Shown in pieces: positions 31,816-40,071 of a stretch of 64,000 nucleotides of DNA. The position numbers were made by a program, and so were the translations under genes. Position 1 is the first letter of the stretch. Each line of letters begins with the position of its first letter. Origin of the DNA: CAVWNR01 sp963756525 (GTDB lineage: Bacteria > Actinomycetota > Actinomycetes > Mycobacteriales > Jatrophihabitantaceae); contig CAVWNR010000001.1 of NCBI GenBank assembly GCA_963756525.1, forward strand, positions 620,001 to 684,000, given 5' to 3'. Under the pieces are notes generated by a model. That model ran no database searches. It saw only the letters and a list, made by a program, of their open reading frames with translations, and was not told the origin of the DNA.

Positions 31816-33327
31816 TCACCCCGTCAAATCGCTGCGCTGGCGCTCCACGATTTCACGGGACCCCGGATGAGCGCGTCCGGTGACCCGTTGCGCGGCGAGC
31901 CGGCCGGACAGCAGCGCCATCGGCACGCCCACCCCCGGCTGGACGTTCGCTCCGCAGAACAGCAGGTTCTCGACCCGCCGACTCAGCGTCGACGGCCGGA
32001 ACGGGCCGGTCTGCCAGAAGGTGTGCGCGGCGCCGAACGGCGTGCCTGCCGGCAGCCCGCGGGCCAGCCAGTCCGCCGGCGTCACGAGGTGCGACACCTC
32101 GAGGCCGTCGGCGAACCCGGCGAGGCCGCGCCCCTCGAGGGTGGCGAGGATGCGATCGCGGTAGCGGTCGCGCTCGGCGCGCCAGTCGACGCGCGAGCTC
32201 ACCAGGTTCGGCGCGGGGAAGAGCGCGTAGTAGGCGTGCCGGCCCGGCGGCGCGAGCGACGGGTCGCTCAACGTGGGCGTGGTCAGCAGGAACGACGGGT
32301 CGCTCATCACCGACCCGCGGTCGATCTCCTCGAACGTCGCCTCCCACGCGCGCCCGAACGAGATGGTGTGGTGCGCGAGGTGGGGGTAGGCGGCGGTCGA
32401 GCCGGCGTGCAGCAGCACACAGGACGGCGAGTAACGCGGCGCCCGGCAGGATCGCGGCTGGCCGTCGAGCGGCGTGCCGCTGCTCGACACCACGACGTCC
32501 GCCGGTATCCGCTCGCCGCCCGCGGTGATCACCGCCCGTGCGCGCCCGCCGACGACCTCCAACCGCGCGGCCCGCGTGCCGTAGCGGAACTCGACGCCGT
32601 GCTTCTCGGCGGCAGCGGCCAAGGCGCACGGCAGCGCGCGCATCCCTCCGGCCGGGACATACACGCCCGCGACGCAGTCCAGGTAGGCGATCACCGCGTA
32701 GACGGCCAGCGCCCGCGACGGCGGCACGCCCACGTAGAGGGACTGGAATGTGAACAGCCGGCGCAGCCGCTCGTCCGCCATGAACGAGGCGACCTTCCGG
32801 GCGAGCCGGCCGAACGCCCCGAGGCGGAGCAGCCGCAGCCCCGGCGCGCCGAGCAGTGCCAGCGGCGAGTCCAGGTTGCGGTCGATGAAGTTCGCCATCT
32901 CGACGCGGTAGAGCTCGCGCAGAAAGGCGACGAAGCGCCGGTAGCCCTCGGCGTCGCCCGGCCCGCACGTCGCCCCGATCTGGTCGGCCATCGCGTCGAC
33001 GTCGGCGTGGACGTCCAGCGTCGAACCGTCGGCGAAGCGGGCGCGGTACGCGGGGTCGAGGCGGCGCAGCGTCAGCCAGCCGTCGAGCGGTTCGCCCACC
33101 GCCGCAAGGACGTCCTCGACGATTTGCGGCAAGGTCAGCACGGTCGGTCCGGTGTCGAACGTGTAGCCGCGCTCGCGCAGCACTCCGGCCAGCCCTCCGG
33201 GCTCGTCGGCCTCCTCGAGGACGGTGACGCAGCGACCTGTGCCGGCGAGGTGGAGCGCCGCGGCGAGGCCGCCGAGCCCCGCGCCGATCACCACCACCGA
33301 GTCCGTACGGCCAGGAACACTCCTCAC
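31816..33327 (-). CDS. crtI: Phytoene desaturase CrtI
   Basis: The 503-residue FAD enzyme introduces the double bonds that turn phytoene into lycopene or related products. The dinucleotide motif is VVVIGAGLGGLAAALHLA near the start, with EEADEPGGLAGVLRERGYTFDTGPTVLTLP downstream. The C-terminal CrtI signature is NLLFCGANVQPGVGVPMALLSGRLAAQ. GTG 33327 opens the gene, with no clear Shine-Dalgarno; the start is uncertain by a few codons. It forms an operon with crtB. A GGPP synthase gene is not in the window. Confidence 0.93.
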   Translation of the reverse strand: MRSVPGRTDSVVVIGAGLGGLAAALHLAGTGRCVTVLEEADEPGGLAGVLRERGYTFDTGPTVLTLPQIVEDVLAAVGEPLDGWLTLRRLDPAYRARFADGSTLDVHADVDAMADQIGATCGPGDAEGYRRFVAFLRELYRVEMANFIDRNLDSPLALLGAPGLRLLRLGAFGRLARKVASFMADERLRRLFTFQSLYVGVPPSRALAVYAVIAYLDCVAGVYVPAGGMRALPCALAAAAEKHGVEFRYGTRAARLEVVGGRARAVITAGGERIPADVVVSSSGTPLDGQPRSCRAPRYSPSCVLLHAGSTAAYPHLAHHTISFGRAWEATFEEIDRGSVMSDPSFLLTTPTLSDPSLAPPGRHAYYALFPAPNLVSSRVDWRAERDRYRDRILATLEGRGLAGFADGLEVSHLVTPADWLARGLPAGTPFGAAHTFWQTGPFRPSTLSRRVENLLFCGANVQPGVGVPMALLSGRLAAQRVTGRAHPGSREIVERQRSDLTG

Positions 33328-33378
33328 GGAGCAACGCCGTGGGTGCTCACGTGCGGCTCATGTGCACGGTCGGCACAT

Positions 33379-33384
33379 TACGCT
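33379..33384 (+). promoter_or_regulatory. -10 box for leaderless metF
   Basis: TACGCT followed by seven bases and ATG 33392; same layout and nearly same spacer as aroF. Confidence 0.55.
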
Positions 33385-33391
33385 GGCACGC

Positions 33392-34276
33392 ATGTCACGG
33401 ACGGTACGCGATCAGCTCGGCTCGGGACGCCCTACGTTCTCCTTCGAGTTCTTCCCGCCCAAGACGCCCGAGGACGACCGCCGACTGTGGCAGACGATCC
33501 GCGAGCTGGAGCCACTGCACCCGTCGTTCGTCTCGGTGACCTACGGCGCGGGTGGCTCGACCCGCGACCACACAATCGAAATCACCGAGCAGATCGCGCA
33601 CGACACGACGCTGCTGCCGGTCGCGCACCTGACCGCGGTCAACCACTCGATCGCCGAGCTGCGGGCGATCATCGGCCGGCTCGCCGACGCGGGCATCCCG
33701 AACATGCTCGCCATCCGCGGCGACCCGCCCGGCAACCCGATGGGGGAGTGGATCGCGCACCCGCAGGGCGTGAGCTACGCCCACGAGCTGGTGAAGCTGC
33801 TGCGCGCGCACGGCGACTTCTGCGTCGGCGTGGCGGCGTTCCCGTACAAGCACCCCCGCTCGCCGGACATCGAGGCCGACACCGCGCGGTTCATCGAGAA
33901 GTGCCGCGCGGGCGCGGATTACGCGATCACCCAGATGTTCTTCGACGGCGACGACTACCTGCGGCTGCGCGACCGGGTCGCCGCCGCGGGCTGCGACGTG
34001 CCGATCATCGCCGGGCTGATGCCGGTGACCACGATCGCCACCATCGAGCGGTCCGAGCAGCTCTCCGGCGCGCCGTTCCCGCCCGCGCTCGCCGCGAAGT
34101 TCGCCGCGGTGGCCGACGATGCGAAGGCGGTGCGCAAGCTGGGCATCGAGGAGACCTCGCTGCTCGCGCAGCGGCTGCTGGACGAGGGTGTGCCCGGCGT
34201 GCACTTCATCACGTTCAACCGATCCACCGCGACGCGTGAGGTATGGGCCAACCTGGCGCTGTCGGCGCGGGTCTGA
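33392..34276 (+). CDS. metF: 5,10-methylenetetrahydrofolate reductase
   Basis: The 294-residue TIM-barrel flavoprotein reduces methylene-THF to methyl-THF for methionine synthesis. Signatures: FSFEFFPPKTPEDD (catalytic Glu), SVTYGAGGSTRD, HLTAVNHS, NMLAIRGDPPG, AAFPYKHPRSPD, FITQMFFD-like AITQMFFDGD and GLMPVTTI. ATG 33392 is leaderless-type; the frame is open upstream to 33224. Its 3' end overlaps the next gene by 34 bases. Confidence 0.95.
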   Translation: MSRTVRDQLGSGRPTFSFEFFPPKTPEDDRRLWQTIRELEPLHPSFVSVTYGAGGSTRDHTIEITEQIAHDTTLLPVAHLTAVNHSIAELRAIIGRLADAGIPNMLAIRGDPPGNPMGEWIAHPQGVSYAHELVKLLRAHGDFCVGVAAFPYKHPRSPDIEADTARFIEKCRAGADYAITQMFFDGDDYLRLRDRVAAAGCDVPIIAGLMPVTTIATIERSEQLSGAPFPPALAAKFAAVADDAKAVRKLGIEETSLLAQRLLDEGVPGVHFITFNRSTATREVWANLALSARV

Positions 34277-34899
34277 GCCGCGATCCCGCGGCCCGCTGGT
34301 CGGCGCTGCACCACGGCATCGACCCGGCCTCGGTCCCGCTGCTGCGCGGCTGGCTGCGGCTGATGTGGCTGCTGGCCCGGCCGCTCGCCCGGCGGGGCGT
34401 GCCAGCGGCTGCGCTCACCGGGGCGGGCGTGCTCTGCGCCGTCGGCGCGGCGCTGCTCGCGGCCGACGTGCCGCTCGCCGCGCTGGTCCTCATGTTGGCG
34501 GCGGTGCTCTGCGACGGCCTCGACGGTGCCGTCGCCCTGCTCGCCGACCGGGCCAGCCGGGTCGGCGCGGTGGCCGACGCGATGGCCGACGCCGTCGCCG
34601 ACGCTGCCTTCGCCGTGGTGCTGTGGCGCTGCGGCGGCCCGTGGCCGCTGGCGCTCGGCGCAGCCCTGCTCGCGCTCGGACAGGAGGCGCTACGTCGCCT
34701 GCTCGGCGGGAGCGCCCGCTCGACGATCACCGTCCACGAGCGGCCGAGCCGGCTGATCTGCGCCGCCGTCGGCGCGCTGTTCGCGGCGCTGGGCAGCACC
34801 GGCTGGCCGCAGACGGTGGCGGCCGCGGTGTGGGTGGCGCTCGGTGTGACGGGAATCGGGCAGCTGCTGGGCCGCCGGCGAGCGACCCGCGCGAGCTAG
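34243..34899 (+). CDS. CDP-alcohol phosphatidyltransferase family membrane protein
   Basis: The 218-residue protein has several membrane helices and the family motif D94-G95-x2-A98-L99-x8-G108-x3-D112-x3-D116. All metal-binding Asp residues are present, but the usual Arg after Ala is Leu (DGAVAL instead of DGxxAR). It would transfer a phospho-alcohol head group from a CDP-linked donor; the substrate is unknown. It starts inside metF, an unusual pairing with a folate enzyme. Confidence 0.8.
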   Translation: MGQPGAVGAGLSRDPAARWSALHHGIDPASVPLLRGWLRLMWLLARPLARRGVPAAALTGAGVLCAVGAALLAADVPLAALVLMLAAVLCDGLDGAVALLADRASRVGAVADAMADAVADAAFAVVLWRCGGPWPLALGAALLALGQEALRRLLGGSARSTITVHERPSRLICAAVGALFAALGSTGWPQTVAAAVWVALGVTGIGQLLGRRRATRAS

Positions 34900-34902
34900 C
34901 GC

Positions 34903-35520
34903 CTAGACCACCGCGTAGCCGATCAGGTCCGCCGCGGCGGCGATCCAGCCGCGGGTTCCCGGGTCGGCCAGCGGGCGGCTGAACAGCGGCCGGTGCGGGA
35001 ACGTCGCGGCGGCCGCGGTGAACAGGGTGACCTCAGGACGGCCTGTCATCGCCGAGACGTGCCACAGCCCGTCCAGCTCCGGCCAGCGAGTGACGACGGC
35101 GCGGGCCCACGCGCGGCACAGCTCGTGCGGGCCGGTGTTCATGACGTGCGACGCGCCGTTGCGGATCGGCCAGCCGCCGGTGAGATCCAGCAGGTGCAGC
35201 GGCCGGGTCGGCCGCCAGGCGGTGAGGTACGGCGCGCCGCGAGAGGTGTCGATGACGCGGGTCTGCTGGAACACCTCGGCGAGGCAGGTCGCAACATCCA
35301 GCGCGGTGTAGCCGACCCCACGCTCGGACGGTCCGGGCGGTGGCGGCTGCGGGTCGAACCGGGCGCCGGTCGGCCCCCAGTAGCGCAGCTGGTGCCAGGG
35401 CACGACATGCTCGCCCGCGCAGCGGTGCGCCCGCCACAGCACGGTGTGCGAGGCGAGGGCTACCAGATCGCCGTCCTCCCGCTCGAGCGCCTCGGGCGCG
35501 GGCGGGAGGGGCAGCTTCAC
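34903..35520 (-). CDS. RES-domain toxin (MbcT-like NAD+-degrading family)
   Basis: The 205-residue protein has the RES-fold pattern: LWRAHRCAG (conserved Arg), PTGARFDP (Arg-Phe), GVGYTALDVATCLAEVFQ (Tyr/Glu-type active-site segment) and a C-terminal Asn/Ser-rich strand region. RES toxins degrade NAD+. GTG 35520 overlaps the antitoxin stop (GTGA), so expression is coupled. The domain is longer than minimal RES proteins. It ends three bases from the CDP-alcohol transferase gene, convergently. Confidence 0.85.
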   Translation of the reverse strand: MKLPLPPAPEALEREDGDLVALASHTVLWRAHRCAGEHVVPWHQLRYWGPTGARFDPQPPPPGPSERGVGYTALDVATCLAEVFQQTRVIDTSRGAPYLTAWRPTRPLHLLDLTGGWPIRNGASHVMNTGPHELCRAWARAVVTRWPELDGLWHVSAMTGRPEVTLFTAAAATFPHRPLFSRPLADPGTRGWIAAAADLIGYAVV

Positions 35521-36101
35521 CACCGGTCGAGGTCGGTGGCCAACTCGGCGACAGCGGCGGGGTTCCCGCCGGAGAGCAGCCACTCCCGCGGGGTGGTCGG
35601 GCGTCCGCGCAGCCGCAGGGCGTCCTGCTGGGTCGTCATGAACCCCTCGACGTCGCGCGGGTGCATCCCTTCGGGCAGCGCGGCGAGCACGGCGGCCAGG
35701 CCCGGCAGCGGGCGCAGCTCGCGGTCGAATTGCCAGCCGGGCAGGCGGAGGTGCCGCCCGACGCGTAGCCCGTACAGCGCGCCGTTGCGCACCCGGTGGC
35801 GTACCCGCGAGCCGTCGACGCCCAGCCTGTCGGCCAGCTCGGCCACCGTGTGCGAGCGGCGCAGCAGCTCGAACTCGACGCGCGCGCGTTCGACCGCGAG
35901 CCGCTGCGGGTCACCGGCCTTGGCCGCGGCGCCGGCGTCGATGCCGCTGTGCTCGGCCAGGAAGTCAGACTCCGCGGCGGTCAGCGTGGCGGCGTCGGCC
36001 CGAGGTTCGGCCGCGAGCGCGGTGCGCAGCGCGCAGACGAACTCCGATTCGCTGCTCGTCACCCCGTACTCGTCGAGCAGGGCGGCCATCGCAGACGTCA
36101 T
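35517..36101 (-). CDS. Cognate antitoxin of the RES toxin (Xre/DUF2384-like)
   Basis: The 194-residue protein has a central helix-turn-helix (HTVAELADRLGVDGSRVRHRV) followed by a wing-like GLRVGRHLRLPGWQF. The C-terminal segment TTPREWLLSGGNPAAVAELATDL resembles the WL...G toxin-binding tail of RES-paired antitoxins. ATG 36101 has AGGAGG six to seven bases ahead; the frame opens at 36119. The order antitoxin first, toxin second, and the upstream inverted repeat fit autorepression. Confidence 0.82.
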   Translation of the reverse strand: MTSAMAALLDEYGVTSSESEFVCALRTALAAEPRADAATLTAAESDFLAEHSGIDAGAAAKAGDPQRLAVERARVEFELLRRSHTVAELADRLGVDGSRVRHRVRNGALYGLRVGRHLRLPGWQFDRELRPLPGLAAVLAALPEGMHPRDVEGFMTTQQDALRLRGRPTTPREWLLSGGNPAAVAELATDLDRW

Positions 36102-36114
36102 TGCACACCTCCTG

Positions 36115-36147
36115 CGCACAGTTTACGACATCGTCCGAAACTGTGCG
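36115..36147. promoter_or_regulatory. Operator-like inverted repeat of the toxin-antitoxin module
   Basis: CGCACAGTTT (36115-36124) and AAACTGTGCG (36138-36147) are perfect inverted arms around 13 bases that hold a smaller ACGA-CA-TCGT palindrome. The site covers the likely -10 (TAAACT on the minus strand) just ahead of the antitoxin ribosome binding site, so the antitoxin probably binds here. Confidence 0.7.
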
Positions 36148-36157
36148 ACCGACGGTT

Positions 36158-37642
36158 TCAGGCCGGGCCGATGAGGTCGGCGACGATCCGGGCCGAGAGC
36201 GCCACCAGGGGCAGTCCGCCGCCGGGATGGGTGGAACCGCCGACCAGATAAAGGCCGCGCACCCGCGATACATTGCCCGGACGCCGAACGCTGGCGCGCA
36301 GCCCGCGCAGCGCCGCGCCGTAGATCGCGCCGCCGGGCGCGCCGGCACGCCGCTGCAGGTCAGCCGGCGTCAGGACGCGAATGAAGACCATGCGCTCGCG
36401 CACGGGCAGGCCGCGAGCGGCGAGCAGCGAAAGCACGCGGTCGGCGTAGCCGGCCGCCAGGCCCGGGGAATCCCAGTCCAGCTCACCGCGAACACCGTCG
36501 ACACCGTGCCGGGCAGCGTTCACCAGAACGAACCACGCCTCGTGGCCCGGCGGCCGGATCGCGTCGTCGTCGGGTGCGCTGACGAAGATCGCCGGGTCGG
36601 TCACCAGGCGACCCGGGCGCCCGAACAGGGCGTCGAACTCGGCGTCGTAGCGGTCACCGCCGAAGAGCACGTTCTGGTGCGCCAGCCCGGGCGTGCGGCC
36701 GCGAACGCCGAGCAACATGACGAAGCCGGCCAGCGAGTCGGCCATCGGGACGCGCCGTGCGGGCGGCTGGAGCAACTCGCCGTAGACGGCCGCCGCATCG
36801 GCATTGGCGACCACCAGGTCCGCCGGGACGCTCGACCCGTCGGCGGTCCGCACGGCGCCGATGCGGCCGCCGTCGGCGCGGATGCCTGCGACACGCGTCC
36901 CGGTGCGGATGCGGGCGCCGCGCTCGGTCGCCCGTGCCGCGAGCGCGTCGACGAGCCGGGCGACGCCGCCCTCGACGTACCAGGAGCCGAATGCGTGCTC
37001 CAGGAACGGGATGACTGCGAGGGCGGCCGGCGCCCATCGCGGGTCAGAGCCGGCGTAGGTGGCATAGCGCTCGAAGATCATCTGCTGGCGTGTGTCCGCG
37101 AGGTAGCGGTGGCCCATCTGGCGCAGCGTGCGGCCGGGCGCGACCGCGGTGAGGTCGCCGAGGCGCGTCATCCGACGCAGCACCGCGGTCCGGCTCAGCG
37201 CGCGGCCGAAGACCGGCGCCTCGACGGCGTCCCAGATCCGCGATCCGCGCCCGACCAGGCCGGACCAGGCGGCACCGGTGCCCGCTCCGAGCGCGTAGTC
37301 GAAGCGGGCCGCCTGCTCGTCCAGGTCACGCGTGCAGTCCACCATCGTCCCGTCGGCGAACCGATAGCGGATCGCAGGGTCGAGCGGGCGCAGGCTCAGC
37401 ACCGAGTCGATCGGCTCGCCGGTGTCGGCGAACAGCTGCGCGAACACCTCCGGCATCGTCAGCAGGGACGGGCCGCTGTCGAAACGGAATGTCCCCGCGG
37501 CGGTGCGCTGCTCGACCCGGCCCGCCTTACCACCCACTGCCTCGGCGGCCTCCAGAACGGTTACGTCGTGCCCGCGGGCCGCCAGCCGGGCCGCAGCCGC
37601 CAGGCCGCCGATGCCGGCTCCCACGACGACGACGCGGGCCAT
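36158..37642 (-). CDS. CrtI/CrtD-family carotenoid desaturase (second)
   Basis: The 494-residue FAD enzyme has VVVVGAGIGGLAAAARLAARGHDV at the front, EAAEAVGGKAGR, and the C-terminal desaturase signature LYLVGGSTHPGGGLPLVALSARIVADLI. It is more like 1-hydroxycarotenoid 3,4-desaturase (CrtD) or related oxidases than the phytoene desaturase at 31816. In this operon it may form the 3',4' double bond next to the hydrated end group; the exact reaction is inferred. Its ATG overlaps the upstream stop by one base (TGATG). Confidence 0.85.
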   Translation of the reverse strand: MARVVVVGAGIGGLAAAARLAARGHDVTVLEAAEAVGGKAGRVEQRTAAGTFRFDSGPSLLTMPEVFAQLFADTGEPIDSVLSLRPLDPAIRYRFADGTMVDCTRDLDEQAARFDYALGAGTGAAWSGLVGRGSRIWDAVEAPVFGRALSRTAVLRRMTRLGDLTAVAPGRTLRQMGHRYLADTRQQMIFERYATYAGSDPRWAPAALAVIPFLEHAFGSWYVEGGVARLVDALAARATERGARIRTGTRVAGIRADGGRIGAVRTADGSSVPADLVVANADAAAVYGELLQPPARRVPMADSLAGFVMLLGVRGRTPGLAHQNVLFGGDRYDAEFDALFGRPGRLVTDPAIFVSAPDDDAIRPPGHEAWFVLVNAARHGVDGVRGELDWDSPGLAAGYADRVLSLLAARGLPVRERMVFIRVLTPADLQRRAGAPGGAIYGAALRGLRASVRRPGNVSRVRGLYLVGGSTHPGGGLPLVALSARIVADLIGPA

Positions 37643-38745
37643 CAGCGCACCGCCCGGTCCTTCCAGGCCAGCGTGCCCCGCCGCGCGCCGAGAACCGACC
37701 GACCGGTCAGCACGGCTAGCGCGATGATCGACAGGGGATGGGCCAGCGCGTCGGGCCAGGTCCGCCCGCCGGTGGCCCGGGCGGTGATCAACCGCCCGGC
37801 GACGCCGGCCGCGTAGCCGAGCACGCCCGCACGCGCTCCGCGCAGCGCCGCGGCGGCCGGCAGCAGGTAGCCGAGCGCCAGCAGCCCCACGGCAGCCGCC
37901 GCGCGCGGCGCGGAGCCCAAGCCCGAGGCGAGCGACTTGCCGTAGCCGTCGCGCACCTCGCGCCAGCCGCGGTACATGCGGCACGTCGCGAGCGCGGTCC
38001 CGTCCACGATGCCGCCCGTGCCGCCCGCTGCCTTGACGGCACGGATCAGCGCGATGTCGTCGAGCACCTCGCGACGCACGGCGGCATGCCCACCGGCCCG
38101 TTGATAGGCGTCGCGCCGCACCGCGAGGAACTGGCCGTTCGCCGCCGACAGCGATCGGCGCGGTGACGTCTCGGCCAGCCGCAGCGGCAGGAACGTCAGC
38201 CACGACCACTGCAGCAGCGGCTGGACGAGCCGCTCCGCGACCGTTGCGGTGAGCTGCCGTGGGTACGGCGAGACAAGGTCCAGGCCGTCGCGGTCGAGCA
38301 TGGCAACCGCGGCGGCGACGGCGTTCGGGCAGAGGAGCACGTCCGCGTCGACGAAGACCAGTACCCGACTGGTTGCGCGGGCAGCCTGCGCCAGTTGCCA
38401 GCACGCGTGCGGCTTGCCGAGCCATCCCGGCGGCGGCGGCTCGCCGTCGAGCACCCGCACCAGCTGCTGCTCGCGTGCGACAGTGAGCGCGATGTCCCTT
38501 GTCGCATCGGAGGATTCGTCGTTGAGGACGAGAACCTCGATGCGTTCGCGCCCCTGCTGTGCGAGCAGCGCGCGCAGGCAGCGAGCGATCTGCCGCTCCT
38601 CGTCGCGCGCCGGCAGCAGCACCGAGACCTCGGTGTCCAGCGGCGGGACCGGCGAGGGCGGCCGGCGCAGCAGCCGGACGTTCAGCGCGGCGTGTGCGGC
38701 GCCGAGCACGGCCAGCCCGCAGCCGGCGCGCACCGCCGCTCTCAT
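37642..38745 (-). CDS. GT2 glycosyltransferase of the carotenoid operon (CruG-like)
   Basis: The 367-residue membrane enzyme has an N-terminal helix, the GT2 core (VSVLLPARDEERQIARCLRALLAQ, VLVLNDESSDATRDIA, VFVDADVLL as the DxD-type donor site, REVLDDIALIRAVKAAGG as the ED motif) and C-terminal membrane helices. CruG-type enzymes glycosylate the hydroxyl of gamma-carotene-derived myxol. The position between cruF and the second desaturase supports that role. ATGA overlap with cruF. Confidence 0.82.
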   Translation of the reverse strand: MRAAVRAGCGLAVLGAAHAALNVRLLRRPPSPVPPLDTEVSVLLPARDEERQIARCLRALLAQQGRERIEVLVLNDESSDATRDIALTVAREQQLVRVLDGEPPPPGWLGKPHACWQLAQAARATSRVLVFVDADVLLCPNAVAAAVAMLDRDGLDLVSPYPRQLTATVAERLVQPLLQWSWLTFLPLRLAETSPRRSLSAANGQFLAVRRDAYQRAGGHAAVRREVLDDIALIRAVKAAGGTGGIVDGTALATCRMYRGWREVRDGYGKSLASGLGSAPRAAAAVGLLALGYLLPAAAALRGARAGVLGYAAGVAGRLITARATGGRTWPDALAHPLSIIALAVLTGRSVLGARRGTLAWKDRAVR

Positions 38746-39518
38746 CGGCGCGCCCGCCGTCGGGCCAGCTTGCTGGCCAGCGGAATGGCCACGACGCCCA
38801 TCCCGGCCGCGCCCCACAGTGCGGCGGCACCGAGGCCGAGGAACGCCACGAGGGCCAGCACGCAGGACGCGTACGTCCACAGGTACAGCGCCAACATCAC
38901 GAGATCGTCGCCGGGTGGGTGGTCGCCGAGAACCCTTTGCAACAGCAGGGAAATCACCAACGAAACCAAGAGCCAGCCGGCGAGGTTGGTCAGCGGCACT
39001 GTCGCCACGCCCGGCAGGTGCGGGTTCGGCGCTGTCCAGCTCCAGTGCCCGGCCGCCACCATCTGCGGGTCGAGGAAGAGGTCCCACGACGCCAGCGCCC
39101 ACGCCCCGACCGCCACCCGCCCGGCGGATGAGGCGGCCAGCCGCCGGGCGGCGAGCGCGGACGGCCAGGCCATCATCACCCACGCGAGCCCCACCACGGC
39201 CGGCACGCCGGCGATCCGCGGGCCGAGCGTCGCCGCGTAGGCATAGTGCCCGAACGGCACCCCGGTGCGCAGGCCGGACCATTCGGCGGCGAGGCCCAAA
39301 CCTCCCGCGATCACCAGCAGCGCGGCCGCGATGCGCGGCCCGCGAGTCACCAGGGCGTGCGTCACCGACGCGGCGGCGAAGGTCAGCACCGTCGCCACCG
39401 TCACGACGTCGCGCGTCGCGCCGTCGACCAGCGGGTAGCCGATCTGCAGCGCGACGGTCGCCGCGGCCAGCGCGGGGACGGCGTGGGCACGCCGCGACCG
39501 CTCAGTCTCGACGAGCAT
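38742..39518 (-). CDS. cruF: Carotenoid 1',2'-hydratase (CruF family)
   Basis: The 258-residue membrane protein has about seven helices and the family signature ASWDLFLDPQMVAAGHWSWTA. WSGLRTGVPFGHYAYA matches the first conserved loop. CruF adds water across the terminal double bond of the psi end of gamma-carotene or lycopene. It overlaps the GNAT gene by 17 bases upstream and the glycosyltransferase by four downstream. Confidence 0.87.
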   Translation of the reverse strand: MLVETERSRRAHAVPALAAATVALQIGYPLVDGATRDVVTVATVLTFAAASVTHALVTRGPRIAAALLVIAGGLGLAAEWSGLRTGVPFGHYAYAATLGPRIAGVPAVVGLAWVMMAWPSALAARRLAASSAGRVAVGAWALASWDLFLDPQMVAAGHWSWTAPNPHLPGVATVPLTNLAGWLLVSLVISLLLQRVLGDHPPGDDLVMLALYLWTYASCVLALVAFLGLGAAALWGAAGMGVVAIPLASKLARRRARR

Positions 39519-40071
39519 CGCGCAACGGAAGGTGCGCGCCGAGCACGGCGAACGGCCTGGTATCGCCGGGAAAAAGGTGATCGCGGGCCAGGTCGACGAA
39601 GCCGAACGACCGGTACAGCCGGAAGGCCCGGGTGTCGGCGTCCGGCGTCGACAGCAGGATCGATCGGTGCGGGATGCAGGCGGCCAGTTCGGTGAGCAGC
39701 CGCCGGCCGATACCGGCGCCCTGCTGCTGCGGCAGCACGTGGATCTCGGAGAGCTCGAACGCGTCGTCGAGCCACTCGGCGGCCTGCTCGGTCCGGATCG
39801 CCCGCCGCACCAGGTCGTGCCACCACTGCCCGGGCACCGTCGTGTACCCGTAGCCGAAGCCGATCAGGGCACCGTCGCCGCGCACCGCGGCCCGGCAGGC
39901 GAAGCCCCGGTTGGCGGTGTGCCGCCGGGCGGTAACCGAGCGCTGCGCGCCGGCGTAACTGGGATAGTTCATCGCGAGGACGTAGATGTTCATCGCCTCG
40001 TTGATCCGCTCGGCGAGCTGCGGGCCGGTCCACGCCTCGATCCGCACATCCCGGCGGGCCGACGTCCTCAT
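39502..40071 (-). CDS. GNAT-family N-acetyltransferase in the carotenoid operon
   Basis: The 189-residue protein has the acetyl-CoA loop VLPQQQGAGIGRRLLTEL and the terminal RAFRLYRSFGFVDLARD signature. Substrate unknown. It may acylate the sugar of a carotenoid glycoside or be a passenger; a GNAT gene (Rv2170) also lies in the syntenic part of M. tuberculosis. It starts in an ATGA overlap with the crtA-like gene. Confidence 0.85.
   Translation of the reverse strand: MRTSARRDVRIEAWTGPQLAERINEAMNIYVLAMNYPSYAGAQRSVTARRHTANRGFACRAAVRGDGALIGFGYGYTTVPGQWWHDLVRRAIRTEQAAEWLDDAFELSEIHVLPQQQGAGIGRRLLTELAACIPHRSILLSTPDADTRAFRLYRSFGFVDLARDHLFPGDTRPFAVLGAHLPLRDARRD

Noticed and set aside
34900..36160. 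Insertion sequence or integrase associated with the toxin-antitoxin module
   Set aside because: No transposase-like frame, terminal inverted repeats or target duplication are visible at its edges.
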